IMG/VR virus record: IMGVR_UViG_3300043654_000022
Location: 1-56,972 of that record
Reading direction: 5' to 3' (one strand)
DNA: 56,972 bases
Source of the DNA: a virus
The translations under genes were made by a program, and so were the position numbers. The notes under the pieces are model-generated. The model saw nothing but the letters and a program-made list of their open reading frames with translations. It did not search any database and was not told the origin of the DNA. Below, piece by piece: positions 21,309-30,800 of the stretch; positions within the stretch are counted from its first letter, which is position 1, and every line of letters starts with the position of its first letter.

Positions 21309-21893
21309 ATGGCAAACCCGACTAAAAAGCAGGACGCTTTCGGAGAAGTTAACGAAGCGAACATGGGCGAAGTACTCAACAGCGCAGCGAACGGAGCCGT
21401 CTTAAACGACGCCGAATTCAAGGCTCTACTGTCGTTGATGATGTTGAAGGAAAAACGCCTTATTCAGAAGGAAGCAGACTTGGAGCGCATCGCCGTTGAG
21501 CGCGACAAGGTGGCTCGCATCAATTCTGAGCAGTACACCATTGCGAAGATTACAACGCAGAAAAACTGCCGTCACATGAAGGGCGGCAAGTCTCGTCAGC
21601 GCGGCCAACAGAAGGACCCGGCAGTTTACGCTCACACGTTCACGGATGGCACCACAGTTATCAAGTGCCAATTGTGCGCCGCGAGATGGATGCCGAAGGA
21701 TACCGCTGAGTTCCTCTTCCGCAACGGCAGCGCAATCCCGAATTGGACTAAGATTGGCTGGCGCGAAGCTATTGAGCTAGCTGGCGAGTCGAGCAACAAG
21801 CCGTCATCGTCAGAGCGTTTCTTCATGACAACCAGCAACGAAGAAGCACCAAAGACAACGGAAGGCGTAAGCGTTCCGAACTTGCAGATTTAA
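21309..21893 (+). CDS. zinc-binding-like protein, 194 aa
   Basis: An N-terminal coiled helix (residues 35-80, LMMLKEKRLIQKEADLERIAVERDK). Then CRHMKGGKSRQR and KCQLCAARW form a probable C-H/CxxC metal site around residues 95-130, followed by WMPKDTAEFLFRNGSA. It resembles small phage zinc-finger proteins of the capsid region. The function is unknown. Confidence 0.65.
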   Translation: MANPTKKQDAFGEVNEANMGEVLNSAANGAVLNDAEFKALLSLMMLKEKRLIQKEADLERIAVERDKVARINSEQYTIAKITTQKNCRHMKGGKSRQRGQQKDPAVYAHTFTDGTTVIKCQLCAARWMPKDTAEFLFRNGSAIPNWTKIGWREAIELAGESSNKPSSSERFFMTTSNEEAPKTTEGVSVPNLQI

Positions 21894-21903
21894 GCAACTC
21901 TCC

Positions 21904-21932
21904 GGGGGCCGGGAAACTGGCCCTCCTCTTCT
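21904..21932 (+). terminator. rho-independent terminator-like hairpin
   Basis: GGGGGCC/GGCCCTC (one G-U pair) with an 8-nt loop, followed by CTCTTCTTT. Confidence 0.55.
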
Positions 21933-21951
21933 TTATAGGGAAGAAGAATAC

Positions 21952-22050
21952 ATGACATCAGTCGCAACGACTCAAACTTCTCAAACCACCACTTGCAGAT
22001 TCTGCACCCCGCTACATTTTAATGCGCCCCTATCTGCGCGAGGATTTTAA
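21952..22050 (+). CDS. possible 32-aa protein with CRFC motif
   Basis: A short ORF with AGGGAAGAAG ribosome-site-like sequence just upstream, ending 3 nt before the next ATG. It is Thr-rich with CRFCTPLHF. Could be a leader peptide for the fibre gene. Support is only positional. Confidence 0.4.
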   Translation: MTSVATTQTSQTTTCRFCTPLHFNAPLSARGF

Positions 22051-22053
22051 TTT

Positions 22054-24003
22054 ATGACAGCAAAAGGCGTAAACTCTCCCGCACCTACGACAGCAGAAGT
22101 TGTCGGCGGCGTATATAATGTATCCCCACCAGTGCTGGCCGACGGACAAGCAGCCGCGTTACAGGTCGATGTCAATGGAAAACTCATTACTTCTGGTGGC
22201 AGCGGAGGCGGTGGTAACGTAAACATCACCGGAGTTAACAGCAACCCTCCGGCATTGAACAATCCGCTTCCTGTAGAGTTATCAGACGGCACGCAAGCGG
22301 TTGGCACGGCAGGAAATCCGCTCAGCGTTAACGTAATCACGGGCGGCGGTTCAAACGCGTCTGTGGGCGTGACCGGCGCGGCGGCACCGGCTTCTGCGAC
22401 AGAGATTGGTATTGTTGATGGCACAGGAAAGTTACAGAACGTTTCTCCGACAAGCCCTCTCCCAATTAGCGCGGCGTCTCTTCCTCTTCCGACGCTAGCT
22501 GCGACGAGCACTAAACAATCGGATGGTAGTCAGAAAACGCAAGTTGTGGATGGCTCTGGTAACGTAGTTGGTACCACGGGAAACGCTCTCGATGTAAACA
22601 TTAAGACAGGTATTTCAAATCCGCTCCCCGTCTCTGTCGCTTCCTTGCCGCTCCCGGCTCTTGCTGCTACATCCACTAAGCAGTCGGATGGCACTCAGAA
22701 AACGCAAGTTGTAGATGGTTCTGGTAACGTAATTAGTTCTACCGGAAACGCTCTCGATGTAAACATTAAGACAGGTATTTCAAATCCGCTTCCCATCAGT
22801 GGCACCGTCGTAACGAATGCCGATACGACAATCGGTGGGACAGTTGCACCAAGCAAAGAAATCTTAGTGGCGGGAAAAACCAACGACGGCACGCCGCAGT
22901 ATCAGCCTATCCCAGAGGGCGCGGGTGGCCGCTCTGTTATCGTAGAAGGTGTTGCTGGCGGAACAGCCGTTCCGGTTTCAGGAACAGTAACAGGTAACCA
23001 AGGGACTGCGGCTGCTAACACGGCGGGTTGGCCAATAACGTCAGGCGGGGTTGCGGAAACTACCGCAGCGTGGACCAGTGCGACAGCGCAGAACACCGTG
23101 TTGCAATTGAACACTGCGGGGATGTCCGCTGTTGTGGTTACGATAGCTTTGACAGGTACCGTTGTCTCCGCAATTTTAACTTTTGAAGCCTCGGATACAA
23201 CAGCGTTTACTACCGCATACCCGATTACAGGAGTTAAGGCAGGGACCACCAACACGGCGGCAGCGTCTAACTCTCCTATTAATGTCATCGCTATCGCCGG
23301 TATAGCTAACACAGCCATAATTTTTAATGTGTCCGCTTTCGCGGCGTTTCGAGTTCGGCTATCTACGGCTATAACCAACACAGGCACGGCGAGTATTGGC
23401 ATCTCAGCATCGGCGGTACCAAACAACGCTGGCGCGGGGGCTATGACCAACGTGTCTGGCTCTGTGATATTTGCTATCTCGCAAGTAGGACCTACAGCCC
23501 CGGCAGATAATTTGGCTTCGAATTCTATCTTCCAAACCAGCACCTCTTCTAGTTTTCCGTTGTCTGTGGCCGATGCTGTGTATGGTGGGGCGTTTAGTGG
23601 CACTCCGAACGCAGCACTACAAGGTTGGTCTAAACTTCGAACACCGACGGTTTTCAAAACAGCATCAGCTACAGCGAGTGGCAACACGGCATTGTGGACT
23701 CCTGCCTCGGGGAACAAATTCCGATTGATGCGCTTCATGGTTCAGATTACCGGAAACTCTACAACAGCAAGCGGCGCAGTTGTAACCGTCAGTTTCCAAG
23801 ACTCTGCGTCAGCGACGAATATCGCTATGGACGCGTTCGTCCCTTCGGCCTCTTTGGGGACCGGTGACGATTTTATCAGCCCTTGGGTTGACCTCGGAAA
23901 CGGCTTCTTGAGCGCGGCTGCGAACAACGTTTTGAACATAAACCTGTCGTCCGCGTTGACCGGTGGAAACGTCAGAGTAACAGTCTGCGGGACGGAGGAA
24001 TAA
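22054..24003 (+). CDS. fibre-like structural protein with internal repeats
   Basis: A 649-aa protein, very rich in Ala, Gly, Thr, Ser and Val with few charges, typical of extended virion fibres. Two 55-residue repeats (about 144-253) start LPLPTLAATSTKQSDGS and LPLPALAATSTKQSDGT and both end in ALDVNIKTGISNPLP; the DNA is also nearly identical. The C-terminal third looks like beta-sandwich domains. It sits after the capsid genes, so it may be a head or tail fibre. The stop overlaps the next start (TAATG). Confidence 0.75.
   Translation: MTAKGVNSPAPTTAEVVGGVYNVSPPVLADGQAAALQVDVNGKLITSGGSGGGGNVNITGVNSNPPALNNPLPVELSDGTQAVGTAGNPLSVNVITGGGSNASVGVTGAAAPASATEIGIVDGTGKLQNVSPTSPLPISAASLPLPTLAATSTKQSDGSQKTQVVDGSGNVVGTTGNALDVNIKTGISNPLPVSVASLPLPALAATSTKQSDGTQKTQVVDGSGNVISSTGNALDVNIKTGISNPLPISGTVVTNADTTIGGTVAPSKEILVAGKTNDGTPQYQPIPEGAGGRSVIVEGVAGGTAVPVSGTVTGNQGTAAANTAGWPITSGGVAETTAAWTSATAQNTVLQLNTAGMSAVVVTIALTGTVVSAILTFEASDTTAFTTAYPITGVKAGTTNTAAASNSPINVIAIAGIANTAIIFNVSAFAAFRVRLSTAITNTGTASIGISASAVPNNAGAGAMTNVSGSVIFAISQVGPTAPADNLASNSIFQTSTSSSFPLSVADAVYGGAFSGTPNAALQGWSKLRTPTVFKTASATASGNTALWTPASGNKFRLMRFMVQITGNSTTASGAVVTVSFQDSASATNIAMDAFVPSASLGTGDDFISPWVDLGNGFLSAAANNVLNINLSSALTGGNVRVTVCGTEE
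22474..22803 (+). repeat. 165-bp tandem repeat inside the fibre gene
   Basis: Two adjacent near-identical units coding 55 residues each, beginning at the LPLP motif. Boundaries are approximate. Confidence 0.7.
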
Positions 24004-24494
24004 TGTACTCAACACCAACAACCACAAAAGGCGTACAAGCCGCATCTACTACCCCAATACAAAATATCATAGACAGCGGGCGCGTAATAAAAATTTTTTC
24101 GGCTTCTTTCTCTGCTGCCACAACCGAGGCTATGGTGACTATCACCCCGATTTCTGACGGAACCGCAGGAGCAACAGGAACATCGTTTACTGTGACCGCA
24201 GGGAAGAGACTTCGAATTCAATCTTTTAGCGTCACCACAAAGAACGCTGGGGCTGCTATCCAAGGCGTTGTTTGTAATCTTAGAATAGCAGCAAGTGGCG
24301 CGGTTATTGCCACTTCGCCTCTGGCTGCCACTGTTGGTGCTGGCACTTTATCAGCGACAGCAAACAACGTCGCAGGCGCGGCTATGGATTTTCCAGATGG
24401 CTTGGAATTGAGTGGCACCATGCAGCTTGGTATCTCTCAAGTCGGTACGGCAACAGCCGGAAATGTTGTTACTTTAATCGGATACGAGTACTAA
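24003..24494 (+). CDS. structural-type beta protein, 163 aa
   Basis: The composition matches the C-terminal part of the preceding fibre protein (A, T, G, V-rich strands such as KRLRIQSFSVTTKN and SGTMQLGISQVGT), which suggests a related beta-sandwich head or receptor-contact module encoded separately. Translation is coupled to the fibre gene by a TAATG overlap. Confidence 0.7.
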   Translation: MYSTPTTTKGVQAASTTPIQNIIDSGRVIKIFSASFSAATTEAMVTITPISDGTAGATGTSFTVTAGKRLRIQSFSVTTKNAGAAIQGVVCNLRIAASGAVIATSPLAATVGAGTLSATANNVAGAAMDFPDGLELSGTMQLGISQVGTATAGNVVTLIGYEY

Positions 24495-24757
24495 TGGCAC
24501 ACACCTATGTGGTCTCCTCCGCGACTTACATTCCGGGGTCTGCGCCCGACCCGTTAGTCACCATCGTAGGCACCGTAGACGGAACTGATGTTACGGTTAC
24601 TTTGTACCTTAGTTCTATTCAGCAAGCCAATGCGGCTGGCGGAATTACAGCAGTGAAAAATTTGGTCGCGCCCGTCATGCTCTCTCAAGCCGTAGTTAAT
24701 AATCCGCCAGCGCCTCAAGCGCCAGCACAGCTTCCAACAGGAACGTTTACACAATAA
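24494..24757 (+). CDS. structural-type protein, 87 aa
   Basis: The ATG overlaps the previous TAA. The beta-rich N-terminal half (DPLVTIVGTVDGTDVTVTLYL) and a Pro/Gln/Ala tail are visible. Probably a virion accessory protein. No family is recognised. Confidence 0.6.
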   Translation: MAHTYVVSSATYIPGSAPDPLVTIVGTVDGTDVTVTLYLSSIQQANAAGGITAVKNLVAPVMLSQAVVNNPPAPQAPAQLPTGTFTQ

Positions 24758-24769
24758 AAGGACCCGCCA

Positions 24770-25462
24770 ATGACCTCTGAATTTCAACAACAAATTGATG
24801 GTTTGAGAAACGAAATATCGGAACTGCGAAAGCACCTTGAAATTTTTGAGCATTGGAACAACTGCCGCCGCGGTCTTGAGGGAGCGCCCGGGCCTGCGGG
24901 AAAGAGCAGCACAGTGCCGGGACCTCAAGGGCTGCCGGGAGCGCAAGGTATAGCCGGGCCGCAGGGAAAAGTTGGGCCACAAGGCGTGCCGGGCGTAAGC
25001 AATGTGCCGGGACCTCAAGGTGAGCCGGGAGAGAGTGGTAAGACAGGCAACCAAGGCCCAGCGGGGCCTCAAGGTGAGCCGGGACCAGCAGGTTTGACAG
25101 GCGAGACTGGACCAGCAGGCGAAGTGGGTCCAGCAGGTCCGCAAGGGCCACGAGGGGATACTGGCGCACAAGGCGAGCCGGGCACGACCGGCCCACAAGG
25201 GCCAGCAGGCCCTCAAGGCGAAAAAGGCGACACGGGGGCGCAAGGCGCAGCCGGGTCACAAGGTTTGACAGGCCCACAAGGCTCAACAGGCCCACAAGGC
25301 CCACAAGGCTCAGCAGGTCCACGAGGCGAAGTCGGTCTAGCAGGCAAGGATGGGATAGGCGGTTTGGCGGGACCTCGCGGACCCGCGGGCGACATCACTG
25401 CGGCAGTGCAACAATCGGTTGCGGCAGTGACCCAACTTTTGAAAGACCGAAATTTGCTTTAA
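24770..25462 (+). CDS. collagen-like fibre protein
   Basis: A 230-aa protein. Residues 1-33 form an amphipathic coiled coil likely to trimerise the chain. Residues 37-208 are an almost unbroken series of G-x-y triplets with frequent GPQ, GPA and GEx, broken once near residue 75. The C-terminal cap (about 209-230) is [15 protein letters not shown]. Such proteins form rigid triple helices in phage tail fibres or capsid fibres. The repetitive DNA is prone to copy-number change. Confidence 0.85.
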   Translation: MTSEFQQQIDGLRNEISELRKHLEIFEHWNNCRRGLEGAPGPAGKSSTVPGPQGLPGAQGIAGPQGKVGPQGVPGVSNVPGPQGEPGESGKTGNQGPAGPQGEPGPAGLTGETGPAGEVGPAGPQGPRGDTGAQGEPGTTGPQGPAGPQGEKGDTGAQGAAGSQGLTGPQGSTGPQGPQGSAGPRGEVGLAGKDGIGGLAGPRGPAGDITAAVQQSVAAVTQLLKDRNLL

Positions 25463-25480
25463 TGAGGGCGTAAGGATTTT

Positions 25481-26824
25481 ATGGCATACGGCTACTTTTC
25501 ATCTCTATCGAGCATCGACTTGCAGCACATCGTTGACATCGCCAACACGTACTCGGACATCGAGCCCGTATTGAACGCGGGTGGTCAAACGCAAACGGTT
25601 GCTTTGTCGGCGGCCAACACCGTCATCAACGCCATCTGCGCCGTGTCCTTCCCTCACAAGTGGAACGAGTACAATATCCTTCCGTTTTATTCGAACAGCT
25701 ATCAGCAAGACTACGCAGCCATCACCGCAGCGGGGGTCACAGGCAATTTGACGCTCACGAGCGTATCGCAAGTCTCGACAGCCACAGGTACCGCGGTTTA
25801 TAACGGTACAATCACGGGTGGTGAGTTCGGAGGCTATGTTGGTGTGCCGTTTGTCATCACGGGCTTCGTAGCGAGCGCAGGCGTAAACAACGGAACACTC
25901 ATGTGCGTGGCATCATCGGCGACTAGCCTCGTGTTGCAGAATACGGCGGCAGTTATAGAGACGCACGCGGGCAATGCAATATCGGCGGCAGGTGGTTTGC
26001 TCAACCTATCGTGGTTGGAGCGCGGCGTGGCCTTCGACATCAACAATTCAGCCATTCCGAAGCCGTACGTCCGCATCGAGTGCGGTAGACAGCTTCCTCA
26101 ACAAACGGCTCAATATACGGGCGGCGCAGGTTTGGGCGACCCCGGCTTCCGCGCGAACTGGTTCCCGAACCGCGTGCTTTATTACGGCACGTGGGGCGCG
26201 GCCGACGTAGGCACCGGAACTCAAGGTAACAACCCGGTTGCGAATAGTGTGTACACTCAACCACTCGGCAACAAGTCGCAGCCAGCCAATCCAATCACGC
26301 AGATTATTGATGCCAATGGAAATTTCCTTTTGTTGACGACTTATGGGCACGAGGGTTCCGCAGCACCGCTCGCGGCGCTCAACGCAGTTCCGGGCACCAC
26401 CGTGTCAGGCAGTGGCGCAACCACTGCGTGGACCGTGTTAGACCCGAACGGTTGGGGATTCCGCATCATGCCAGTGCCGACACAGTCGGGCTCCCAATGG
26501 CAGTTCAACATCACTGCGCAAATGAAGCCAGTGCGTTTTTATTCTCTATCACAGACTTTGGCACCGTTGCCGGACGAGATGGAGCCGCATTTCCGCGAAG
26601 GCTTTATCGCCCAGTGCTACAAGCGCTCTCCTGAGAAGGCCGTATATTCTAAGTTCAAGGACATGTGGCAGCTTTGGTTGACTAACTTGAATGAGCTCCG
26701 CGCAAAGGAAGACCGCGAGTTGGAAGAGAACAAGTTCATCCCGACCCGCACAGTATTCGGCGCAGCACGCAGCCGCAACAACTTCCAAGGCGGCGCATGG
26801 CCGTACAATTATCCGCGTCCGTAA
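25481..26824 (+). CDS. tail-tube or neck protein with an inserted beta domain
   Basis: A 447-aa protein, probably virion. Residues 1-70 and about 170-447 are the body. Between them (about 90-165) lies a module AVYNGTITGGEFGGY...VITGFVASAGVNNGTLMCV...ETHAGNA. The same module occurs in the next two genes. The C-terminal half contains WLTNLNELRAKEDRELEEN, a charged helix. The gene order before the two tail genes suggests a neck or adaptor component. Confidence 0.65.
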   Translation: MAYGYFSSLSSIDLQHIVDIANTYSDIEPVLNAGGQTQTVALSAANTVINAICAVSFPHKWNEYNILPFYSNSYQQDYAAITAAGVTGNLTLTSVSQVSTATGTAVYNGTITGGEFGGYVGVPFVITGFVASAGVNNGTLMCVASSATSLVLQNTAAVIETHAGNAISAAGGLLNLSWLERGVAFDINNSAIPKPYVRIECGRQLPQQTAQYTGGAGLGDPGFRANWFPNRVLYYGTWGAADVGTGTQGNNPVANSVYTQPLGNKSQPANPITQIIDANGNFLLLTTYGHEGSAAPLAALNAVPGTTVSGSGATTAWTVLDPNGWGFRIMPVPTQSGSQWQFNITAQMKPVRFYSLSQTLAPLPDEMEPHFREGFIAQCYKRSPEKAVYSKFKDMWQLWLTNLNELRAKEDRELEENKFIPTRTVFGAARSRNNFQGGAWPYNYPRP

Positions 26825-26832
26825 GAGGCTAG

Positions 26833-27789
26833 ATGTTCACACTATTAAACTCAAGCTATTTCGCACAACCATTCGTGCAGTATGCGCCGTTGACTGCGGG
26901 CTTCGGGTTGGAACCTTCAACCTCAATCTGCTCGATGATTCGCAACTCGCTATTTTCTGCGCCCGTAACGTGGTACTTCAACCGTAATGAAGTTACGTTC
27001 TCAACAGTTGTGGGTCAACAGGACTATCCGCAATCGATTTCTGCCAACGGTAACGATTTCGCCTTCATTGAGAAGGTGACGTTGACGGACGACCAAGGCA
27101 ATGTTTACGAGTTGAAAGACGCGTTGAACAATTCGGCTTTGGCCGTGTCGGCGTTTCAACAGCGTCCGAGCGCGTGCGCAGCCCAGCAAGTTACTTATTC
27201 GGGTGTAACTCAAACGGTGAAGTTTCGCTTTCTTGGCGTACCGGATAAAATCTACTTGGTGACTATCACTTACCAGAAATTGGCACCTCAGTTCGGTCCA
27301 TACACTATCGCAAGTGTGGCGGCGGCAGCAGGCGGCAACACTGTTTATACGGGCGTCTTCGACCCGTACTCATTGCCAGTGGGCTCAACTGTAATCATCA
27401 CAGGGTTTAAGACATCGCAAGTAGCGAACAACGGTACTTTCATCGTGGGAGCCGTTACGGGTACGACACTTACTGTGAACAATACAGCAGGCGTTTTAGC
27501 AGCCGCGGGCAGCTTCACGGCATTCGCGGTTAATCCGTCGTGGTCGCCAATTCCTGACCAGTTCAGCGACATTTACAACAACTTGTATTTGAGCGAAATT
27601 TTGGCGGCGAACGACGACACTCGCGCCCAACTGTATCGTCAGCGCGGCATCGCGGCGTTCTTGGCAAAGTCAACAGGCTTGTCGGAAATGCAGCGTAACG
27701 TCTTCTTGCAGCAATGGAACGCGCGTGGTATGGAACGCCAATCATCGGCACAAATTACTCAGCAAGGTAATCAAGGCCGCACAGTTTAA
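26833..27789 (+). CDS. tail tubular protein A / adaptor-like
   Basis: A 318-aa protein. The N-terminal part, with NRNEVTFSTVVGQQDYPQSI, FIEKVTLTDDQGNVYEL and FRFLGVPDKIYLVTITY, and the C-terminal helical segment with ILAANDDTRAQLYRQRGIAAFLAKS resemble podoviral head-tail adaptor (gp11-like) proteins. A beta module (about 168-235; VYTGVFDPYS...TVIITGFKTSQVANNGTFIVG) is inserted in the middle. It directly precedes the nozzle-like gene, as in T7-type phages. Confidence 0.72.
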   Translation: MFTLLNSSYFAQPFVQYAPLTAGFGLEPSTSICSMIRNSLFSAPVTWYFNRNEVTFSTVVGQQDYPQSISANGNDFAFIEKVTLTDDQGNVYELKDALNNSALAVSAFQQRPSACAAQQVTYSGVTQTVKFRFLGVPDKIYLVTITYQKLAPQFGPYTIASVAAAAGGNTVYTGVFDPYSLPVGSTVIITGFKTSQVANNGTFIVGAVTGTTLTVNNTAGVLAAAGSFTAFAVNPSWSPIPDQFSDIYNNLYLSEILAANDDTRAQLYRQRGIAAFLAKSTGLSEMQRNVFLQQWNARGMERQSSAQITQQGNQGRTV

Positions 27790-27804
27790 TTGGACAAGGA
27801 AAGA

Positions 27805-30800
27805 ATGACTAACCCCTTCGCAGCATCAGGTGGACCGCCGCAAAAGCAGCCGCGTTACACACCAATATTTATGGACCGCGCTTTTACCGGGCTGTATACC
27901 CAACGCGCGGTGTTGCACGATCCATCGGATGTTTATACTGCGAGATTTTACGGCGGGCGACCGGACGCACTACTTGGTGGATTAAATATCGAGTTGACGA
28001 ACCGCTTGACCTTGCAACGTCGACCCGGCATGGTGCCTTTCCGTACCAGTCCGGGAGAGGGTGCGTCGTATGCGACAGCGCCTGACCGTGCGTTCAGCTT
28101 TCAGCTTTCAGATGGCACGATTCGCGTCATTATTGACACTCAGGATAGCGGGTTGCTCGCAATCACTTCGGTGGCAAATGCTTCGGCAGGCAGCACCGTT
28201 TACACCGGAACCTTTCCGGGCGGCGCTTCAAATGGCTATGCAGGTTTAAGCTTCCTCGTGGCTGGCTTCGTTACGAACTCCCAGAATAACGGCACGTTTA
28301 TCTGCACGGCATCCACAACTACAACGCTCACTTTGAGTAATGCACTCGGTATCTCAGAGACGCACGCGGCAACCGCCGACACTGCGGGCGGCGTGTACTG
28401 GGACCGCCAAGATGGCACCGCAACTTTGTTAGTTGCTAAGTCGCCGGGCGCTGGCCAGATGTACTTCATTTCGGTTGCGGGTGTGCTTTACATGGGTGAC
28501 GGCATCGACACCCGTAAGTACACGCCGCTGAATCCGAATGGGACGATTTGGAATTGGGGTATTGTTGCGCCGACGAATCAACCTGCGCTCACCTTGACGC
28601 CTTCTGGCGCTGCGGCAACCCGTTGGCAGATTAACACGAACTTCACAACGATGGGTTTGACCGAGGATACGAACGCGACTCCGCTAATTTGGCAACTAAT
28701 TAGCGTCAACGCGGACGGTTCAAATCCTCCACCTTCGCAATTCGGAACTGCGGGAACCGGCGAGCCAAGCTGGCCGCAAGCGGAAGGCGCAACGGTCGTT
28801 GACAGCGGCGTAACGTGGTTGAATATGGGCATAGTTAGTCCAATCGCTGTTAAGACATTTTACACCGACCTAGGTATTGGCGGCGGCTACGCGAGCGAAA
28901 ACTTCTCTCAACCGGGAGCAGGTACTGCGGTTAATTCCGTGTACGGAAATTTCAAAAACTCCGGCGGATTGGGAAACACGGGTGGAGCTCTGCCTGCATT
29001 TTCTGGCGCATACCCGGGACCATCAGGCGGTTACTTCAATAATAACACGCACTGGTTCGCAATCGGCAGTTTCAATACTGCGATACAGATGGCCGCAATG
29101 CGTTGGAAGCCGACACACTCTTACGCTAACTGGTCACCAACAGGCGCAAACGCCTCAATCGCGGGCACTCCTGATTTCATTTTGACAGCTAACCTCCCGT
29201 CGACAACGGGGGCACCAGTCTATTTGTTCGTCCCGAAGATTGGTGGCACATCTGGTAGCGGCTACAACCCATTCCCATCAGGTTCTGTTGCGGGCAACGC
29301 GGTAACTGATAATCAACTAAGATGGTTGTGCTTGGGTCAAGCCGCATGGCAGGCGAGTTTCGCATACACGCCGTGGACTGCACAAGGCAATCTTTTTGGC
29401 TGCATCTTTGATGGCGCTAACTTTCAAGTCTGCGTGACTTCATCAGGTCTCGGATTGAGCGGCACCCACATACCGGGAACCGCAATTGCGACCGCGGCCA
29501 GCATCACTGTAACGAATTCGGGCACCACAACTATCTTCACCAAGAACGCAGGAAGCTGGTTGTACACCCCGGTCGCAGGTGAGCAGATTACGACCACAGG
29601 CTTTGCAAACGCGGCAAACAACGCTACGTTCCAAGTAATCTCATCAACGTCGAACACAATTATAGTTGGTGTGAATACGGGCTCGCCGGAAACAGCATCG
29701 GCTACGATTACGTTGAGCCCGTGGGCGACCGGATACGGCTCAACCACGGTAGACGGTGGCATCACGTGGACCTGCGTAGGGCAGAACGTGCCGTGGGTAG
29801 CGGGTTCTGGCACCACTGGCATTTGGCACTTTCCTGTAAACGGATTCCAGCCGCCCGGCCCAAGTCAGCAATTCGGCGGCTCAGAGGTAAATGAGTCGGG
29901 CTTCGTGCAAGCGGTAATCAACTCAGGTAAATCTGGCCCAACCACTCCTCCGGTTTGGCCAACAACTATCGGCTCGACAGTCACGGACGCAGGTTCTCCA
30001 ACAATTACGTGGCAAACTGCGGCTGCGATTGCGTCTCAATCGCTCGCGTGGTCGTTTGGGCTTGCTTATGCGTACAGCTACAAGGCTCGTCCGCTCGATG
30101 ACTTTTATTCGCCTTTGCCATTAGGTGGTGGCGCAACTCCTCCGGGCGGCGCACCATTAGGCATACCTAAGGGTTCTGAAACGAATGCAATCTCTTCTGC
30201 GTCACCGGTAAATCAAATCACTGGCGCAAACACCGGCTCAGTCAACACGATTCAAGGCGACTACAGTGCAGACCCGCAAGTCGATACGATTGTTATTTGG
30301 CGCTCCGCTGACACAGCATCTGGTTCAGGCACCATGTTCGAGTTGACGGAGATTCCGAATATCCCGGCGCTGGCGGGCGTGGTTAAGTGGAAGTTCAACG
30401 ACTACTTGCCGAGCGTGGCGACAGGAATATTTCCGGGATTGAACATTCTTCTACCTGCGCCTATCGATGGCGTGAACAATCCACCACTGTCAACCTTCTT
30501 GCCTCAAGTTTACAACTATCAACGCATTTGGGGCTCGAATGACCAGTCGGTGAATTTCTCAGGCGGACCCGACACATCTGTTGGCAATCCGAACGAGGCA
30601 TTTAACGTTGCGGACGAGTTGCCGTTTTTGGCACCTGTCGTTCGATTGGTGAAAACCCCACAAGGCATCGTTACCTTCTTGACAGACAGCATTGAAATGA
30701 TTGGCGGTGGCCCAGCAACCGCAACGTTCTTCTCGGTGACGATGGCACCGGGCGTAGGCTTGTTAAGCTACAATGCTTGCGATGTGTATGCGGGAGAAAT

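Noticed and set aside
22902-23738. 278-aa antisense frame in the fibre gene
   Set aside because: An artefact of the Ala/Thr/Val-rich fibre composition read on the other strand.
22054-24003. Fibre gene with repeats as a target of a diversity-generating retroelement
   Set aside because: No reverse transcriptase gene or template repeat is visible anywhere in the window.
24880-25400. Short regularly spaced repeats that could be taken for CRISPR
   Set aside because: They are degenerate 9-bp G-x-y codon repeats of the collagen-like gene, with no conserved repeat plus unique spacers.
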